A stretch of 35,311 bases of DNA from UBA7332 sp051652645. Lineage in GTDB: Bacteria; Bacteroidota; Bacteroidia; Bacteroidales; UBA7332. The stretch is taken from positions 1 to 35,311 of the forward strand of contig JBOFUP010000006.1 in the NCBI GenBank assembly GCA_051652645.1, in the 5' to 3' direction. The notes under the pieces were generated by a model. The model ran no database searches and was not told the DNA's origin. It saw only the letters and a program-made list of their open reading frames with translations. The position numbers and the translations under genes are program-made. Shown one piece after another: positions 31,609 through 35,311 of this stretch. The stretch's first letter is position 1, and each line of letters begins with the position of its first letter.

Positions 31609-33897
31609 ATGTTCAGGAAATTATTTATTATATTCCTCTTATTCGCACTCTCTGAAGCACATTTATTATCACAGAAAGTTGGGCTTGTTCTCTCTGGTGG
31701 CGGTGCTAAGGGTATAGCTCATATTGGATTAATTCAAGCTCTTGAAGAGAATAATATTCCAATTGACTATATTACTGGAACGTCAATGGGAGCAATTGTC
31801 GGAGCTCTTTATTCTATGGGCTATACTCCTGCAGAAATGTTGCAGGTTATTAAATCTGAAGATTTTAGACTGTGGCAGAGTGGTACAATTAGAAAGGAAG
31901 ATGAATTTTATTTCAAAAAAAACGATCCGATACCTGAGATCTTACAGTTTAATATTGACTTTAAAGGAGACTCTATAAAACCACAGACATATTTTCTTCC
32001 CTCTAGCCTAATTAATCCTGTGCAGATGAATCTTGCTTTTCTTGGATTATGTTCTCAGAGTGATGCTATAGCAAATTATGATTTCTCTAATCTGTTTGTT
32101 CCATTTAGATGTGTTGGTGCAGATGTATATAATAAGCAGCCAATTGTATTCCGTAATGGTGACCTTGGCCAAGCTGTTAGAGCATCGATGACATTTCCTC
32201 TTGTATTCAAACCCATTGAGATTGACAATATGCTTATATATGATGGTGGAATCTATAATAATTTCCCAACCGATATCATGAAGCAAGATTTCTCCCCTGA
32301 TTTTATAATAGGAAGCTCTGTTACTGATAACCCTAGTAAGCCCAAAGACAGAGATATTATGGGTCAATTAGAGAATATGATAATGCAGAAAACAGACTAT
32401 ACTATAAATCCTGAAGAAGGCATATATATTAGATCAAAATTATCGCAATATGGAATATTAGACTTTGGAAGTGCTGATGATATCTATAATGTAGGTTACC
32501 AAAATGGTCTTCAATATATAGATTCTATACGTAAGGTTGTACATCGAAATATGCCAGTAGACAATATTAATCTTCAAAGACGAATATACAAATCAAAATT
32601 GCCAGACCTAGTCTTTAGGAATGTTACTGTCGAAGGTGTATCATATCCACAACAACAATATATACTATCTCAAATAGGCAGAAGAAATGATAACACCTTC
32701 ACCTTTGAGTCATTTCAAAGGGATTATTTCAGTATGCTCTCAGAAGGAAAGATACTAGAAATCATACCTACAGCCCTTTACAATAACGATAGTAGACTAT
32801 TTGAGTTGAATCTCAAGGTTAAGATGAGGGAAAATTTGTCTGTAGGAATTGGAGGATTAATATCCTCAATGAGCTCAAACCAAGCATATTTAGGTGTCAG
32901 TTATAGATCCCTGAGTTTTTTCTCGATGGACTATGGTGCTAAGATGCATATTGGTCGAACATATAATAGTTTTGAGGCATCTGCACGAATCCTATTCCCT
33001 AGTAAAGTACCATTTTATGTCAAGCTAATGGGTGTATATTCGAATAATAAGTTCTTTGAAGATGAGAAGCTTCTATTTGATTCTGAAGTTCAAGCCTATG
33101 TACAGAAACGCGAAAGCTTTATTAAACTAAGATTTGGGATGCCATATAGAAGAACAAGTAAATTAGAGTTATCTACAGCATACGGTGCTATGAAAGATAG
33201 ATACACACAACCAGATGTAAACGGATTTACTAGAAGTTACTATGATATTTGGAATTCAACACTTAGAGTAGAACAGAACACCCTAAATTCGCCTATGTAT
33301 CCTAATGATGGCTCTCATTTCTCACTATTAGCCCAATATGCATTTGATTGGGAGAGATATGATCCAAGTGAGACATACTATGAACCAATCAAAGAAGTTT
33401 CACATAATTGGTTTCAATTATCCATCAACTGGGAGAAATATAACAAACTATCCAGATTAGTAACACTAGGATATAAAACAGCAGTATTATATACAAACAA
33501 GCCAACATATAATAATTTCAGTTCAACCATCATCCAAATGCCATCCTTCACACCCACCCCCCACAGTAAGGTTGTCTTTAATGAATCGCTACGGGCTCCA
33601 TCATTCGCCGCATTAGGGGCTATTCCCATAGTTAACCTTTCGCGCTCATTAAGTATACGAAGTGAGTATTATGGCTTTTTGCCTATTATCTCAATTACTA
33701 AAGGTGAAAATAGAGAAGTAAAACGTACAAAAGACCTAAAAAAGATTAACCATTTTGGAGAATTATCACTTGTATATAACACTCCTATTGGTTCTATTTC
33801 TATCTTTGGTAATTATTACAATTACCCATCTAGAAATTTCAATTATGGAATTAATATTGGGTTTCTTTTAGGTAATACAAAACTTATAGAACAATAA
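31609..33897 (+). CDS. Patatin-like phospholipase with outer-membrane barrel (PlpD/type Vd-like)
   Basis: A 762-residue exported lipase fused to its own transporter. Residues 1-21 are a signal peptide. The patatin domain (about 23-320) has the oxyanion loop SGGGAKG, nucleophile Ser59 in GTSMG and the dyad Asp212 in YDGGIYNNFP. A POTRA-like stretch follows (VEGVSYPQQQYILSQI, about 340-420), then a C-terminal beta-barrel with alternating aromatic strands, resembling the Omp85/BamA surface-antigen family. This layout is the type Vd autotransporter (Pseudomonas PlpD). The protein probably acts on phospholipids at or outside the outer membrane. The next gene starts 10 bp downstream. Confidence 0.92.
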   Translation: MFRKLFIIFLLFALSEAHLLSQKVGLVLSGGGAKGIAHIGLIQALEENNIPIDYITGTSMGAIVGALYSMGYTPAEMLQVIKSEDFRLWQSGTIRKEDEFYFKKNDPIPEILQFNIDFKGDSIKPQTYFLPSSLINPVQMNLAFLGLCSQSDAIANYDFSNLFVPFRCVGADVYNKQPIVFRNGDLGQAVRASMTFPLVFKPIEIDNMLIYDGGIYNNFPTDIMKQDFSPDFIIGSSVTDNPSKPKDRDIMGQLENMIMQKTDYTINPEEGIYIRSKLSQYGILDFGSADDIYNVGYQNGLQYIDSIRKVVHRNMPVDNINLQRRIYKSKLPDLVFRNVTVEGVSYPQQQYILSQIGRRNDNTFTFESFQRDYFSMLSEGKILEIIPTALYNNDSRLFELNLKVKMRENLSVGIGGLISSMSSNQAYLGVSYRSLSFFSMDYGAKMHIGRTYNSFEASARILFPSKVPFYVKLMGVYSNNKFFEDEKLLFDSEVQAYVQKRESFIKLRFGMPYRRTSKLELSTAYGAMKDRYTQPDVNGFTRSYYDIWNSTLRVEQNTLNSPMYPNDGSHFSLLAQYAFDWERYDPSETYYEPIKEVSHNWFQLSINWEKYNKLSRLVTLGYKTAVLYTNKPTYNNFSSTIIQMPSFTPTPHSKVVFNESLRAPSFAALGAIPIVNLSRSLSIRSEYYGFLPIISITKGENREVKRTKDLKKINHFGELSLVYNTPIGSISIFGNYYNYPSRNFNYGINIGFLLGNTKLIEQ

Positions 33898-33907
33898 AGA
33901 GAACACT

Positions 33908-34945
33908 ATGAACTTCACAGGTAACAAAGAGGATTGGATGCAGGCTTACTCCCTACTATCGCTACTCGGCAGTCGAAAATTAATAAATAGAGAAATACTT
34001 GATATTTTTCGCACTGATGCAGAGGGTGTATACAGATATCAGATTATTGATAAGGAGGTAGTATGTCAATTTGATCGTCAAGAGTTTGATAGAATACCAT
34101 GCAACGAGTTTGCAAAAATAGCAAAACAGCTCTTTGAGGATGTTCGTAGTTGGGATGAGAAACATTCTAGCGAGGTTCCTTACGCAGTTGAGCTACTTAA
34201 GAGAATGCGTTTAACAGATCTATACTCATACGCAGAGGATCGCAGTGCTTTTTCTGTAAGAACCGTAGAAGGATCACGTCCAGTAGTTATCAAATCAAAG
34301 TTCAATGGTGGGTGTACTATTATGGCAGCTCATAGAGCTGGTAATATCAAGTACGAGATACAAACTATCAAGCTAAATAACCCTACATCGAACAAACTCA
34401 ACAAACTAGAAGGTCCAGATCCACTAATGTCTAGATTGCTTGAGATAGAGCGACTAGGTGGTAGACTTAAATATGCTGATCCTGAGAACAGGATATTCAA
34501 GAATTCACTATCACTTATTGATCTTCACTTCCCTAAGCTATATGCTGAGATGCTTAAATTATTCTTTAACACTGATCTTATAAATATCAAAGACATTGTT
34601 GAGGAGATTAAAGCGAATAATCCATTCAAGATTAATGATGATCTTCTAAGCAAACACGCGTACTACGAATACAAAGTAAAACAGCTACTTACTATTTGTG
34701 TATTTGGTTTTAAACCATCAAAGATGTGGAAAGGCCATTTAGGAGAGAATTTTCCTCTTTTTGTTGAAAAAGATGGCCGTCTTAATTTCTTTGGTCCAGC
34801 TTACAGAGAAGAGTTAGAGAACTATCTCTACGATAATGCACGCTTTAGACTATCTTCTGATCCTACAAAGCACCATTTTGGCCAAGTTGAGAAGGAGAAT
34901 GGATTGTGGTATTTCAAGCTAAATGCAGATCTCGTTATCAGATAA
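33908..34945 (+). CDS. HpaII-family type II restriction endonuclease (probable)
   Basis: A 345-residue protein that I recognise as HpaII-like from its plan: N-terminal FTGNKEDWMQAYSLLSLL, a central VVIKSKFNGGCTIMAAH segment in the place of the family's IKSxxG...TLLNA core (candidate Asp111 and Lys129), KNSLSLID, AYYEYKVKQLL, GFKPSKMWKGH and the C-terminal HHFGQVEKENGLWYFKLN. HpaII cuts CCGG; this enzyme's site is unknown. The core differs from the family in several positions, so activity is uncertain. No DNA methyltransferase is in the window, although the flank beyond ssrA is not visible. It lies 10 bp after the patatin gene and shares its terminator with ssrA. Confidence 0.72.
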   Translation: MNFTGNKEDWMQAYSLLSLLGSRKLINREILDIFRTDAEGVYRYQIIDKEVVCQFDRQEFDRIPCNEFAKIAKQLFEDVRSWDEKHSSEVPYAVELLKRMRLTDLYSYAEDRSAFSVRTVEGSRPVVIKSKFNGGCTIMAAHRAGNIKYEIQTIKLNNPTSNKLNKLEGPDPLMSRLLEIERLGGRLKYADPENRIFKNSLSLIDLHFPKLYAEMLKLFFNTDLINIKDIVEEIKANNPFKINDDLLSKHAYYEYKVKQLLTICVFGFKPSKMWKGHLGENFPLFVEKDGRLNFFGPAYREELENYLYDNARFRLSSDPTKHHFGQVEKENGLWYFKLNADLVIR

Positions 34946-34946
34946 C

Positions 34947-34996
34947 ATAAAAAGCGAAGGCAGTACTATTTATTTAGTACTGCCTTCGCTTTTTAT
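34947..34996. terminator. Shared bidirectional terminator between the restriction gene and ssrA
   Basis: A 22-bp perfect stem (34947-34968 with 34975-34996) closes a six-base loop, with A5 and T5 tracts at its ends. It begins one base after the restriction gene stop and ends 10 bp before the tmRNA 3' end on the other strand. Confidence 0.9.
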
Positions 34997-35006
34997 TCAA
35001 ACTTTG

Positions 35007-35311
35007 TGGAGCTGGAGGGAGTCGAACCCTCGTCCAAACAAGGAAAGAATATGCTTTCTACATGCTTATCTCCGTATTATATTTTCGAATGCAGGGTGCG
35101 ACCGGAGCAGTCAACCCAAACATCTTATCCTTTTAATTTCAGGAAAACCCCAAGGCTTAGTCTTCCCTATCCCCGATATTATAGCACCACCGGTTCGGAC
35201 CGCTTCGGAACAACAGCATCCGGGTGATGTCTTGTCCTGATACCTTGTATCTGGATAAGCTAATCTACTATACTTCGATTAAGCTGCAAGAGCGTAGTTA
35301 TTTTCGCCAGT
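35007..35311 (-). ncRNA. ssrA: Transfer-messenger RNA (5' end beyond the window)
   Basis: The RNA that rescues stalled ribosomes. Read on the minus strand, the 3' end is the tRNA-like T arm and acceptor GGTTCGACTCCCTCCAGCTCCA. The tag frame is visible at 35279-35308: GGC GAA AAT AAC TAC GCT CTT GCA GCT followed by TAA, giving GENNYALAA. The pseudoknot region lies between. The tag is of the Bacteroidales type. The 305 nt seen are the 3' part; the 5' acceptor half is outside the window. The bases after the discriminator A are CAAAG, so CCA is not encoded. Open frames across this stretch on the plus strand are not genes. Confidence 0.95.

Noticed and set aside
35007..35060. Separate tRNA gene
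   Set aside because: The T arm and acceptor belong to tmRNA; the tag frame GENNYALAA is present upstream and no anticodon arm exists.
34923..35240. Open frames of 105 and 73 codons on the plus strand over the window end
   Set aside because: They lie across the terminator and the structured tmRNA on the other strand and resemble no protein; such frames over ssrA are a known false call.

Overview
The window is an ordinary stretch of chromosome from an AT-rich member of the Bacteroidetes, most likely order Bacteroidales. Four things point there. Promoters carry the Bacteroidetes -7 box TAnnTTTG, often with a TTG 18-20 bp upstream, instead of TATAAT. Genes start without strong Shine-Dalgarno sequences. 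Several gene families are typical of the group (DUF5063, DUF4286, Mrp lacking its CxxC motif, GyrA ending in QMTLF). The tmRNA at the right edge encodes the tag GENNYALAA, which I recall from Porphyromonas gingivalis. The genus cannot be fixed from the sequence alone.

Layout. 1-8.1 kb: 3' end of rplT, a secreted S9 prolyl oligopeptidase-type peptidase, a TRIC-family membrane protein divergent from a cyclophilin lipoprotein coupled to an M16 peptidase, and a DEAD-box RNA helicase with an Arg/Gly-rich tail. 8.1-11.9 kb: a tight run of DUF5063 gene, DEDDy 3'-5' exonuclease and chorismate synthase aroC, then an M20 dipeptidase. 11.9-14 kb: an accessory-looking patch with a YdeI/OmdA-family gene, a cupin and a small secreted protein. 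Its 507-bp gene-free stretch contains four ACGTACGT palindromes exactly 22 bp apart. 14-20.5 kb: gyrA with a downstream TPR protein, and lon, all on the minus strand. 20.5-23.9 kb: trmN6 (divergent from lon), nadK, and the MlaE/MlaF lipid-transport ABC pair on the minus strand, overlapping nadK tail to tail. 23.9-25.0 kb: a 714-bp gene-free region ending in a dense array of TACA-N2-TGTA sites just in front of an XRE-type regulator. 25.0-30.3 kb: a housekeeping run of pyrK, pyrD, cca, mrp, a DUF4286 gene and ruvC. 30.4-35.0 kb: a membrane metallophosphoesterase, a patatin fused to an outer-membrane barrel, and a HpaII-like restriction endonuclease, close enough to be one transcript. The window ends inside ssrA (tmRNA), minus strand.

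Most genes are core functions: translation, pyrimidine and aromatic biosynthesis, DNA topology and repair, protein quality control, envelope lipid handling. Gene ends are marked by unusually long and perfect hairpins (18-28 bp stems), several of which can serve both strands. The most interesting signals are the 22-bp-periodic ACGTACGT array, the TACA-N2-TGTA array next to the XRE gene, and the restriction endonuclease with no methyltransferase in view in a window where CCGG appears scarce. I did not find a clearly new multi-gene system, a CRISPR array, an insertion sequence or a prophage.
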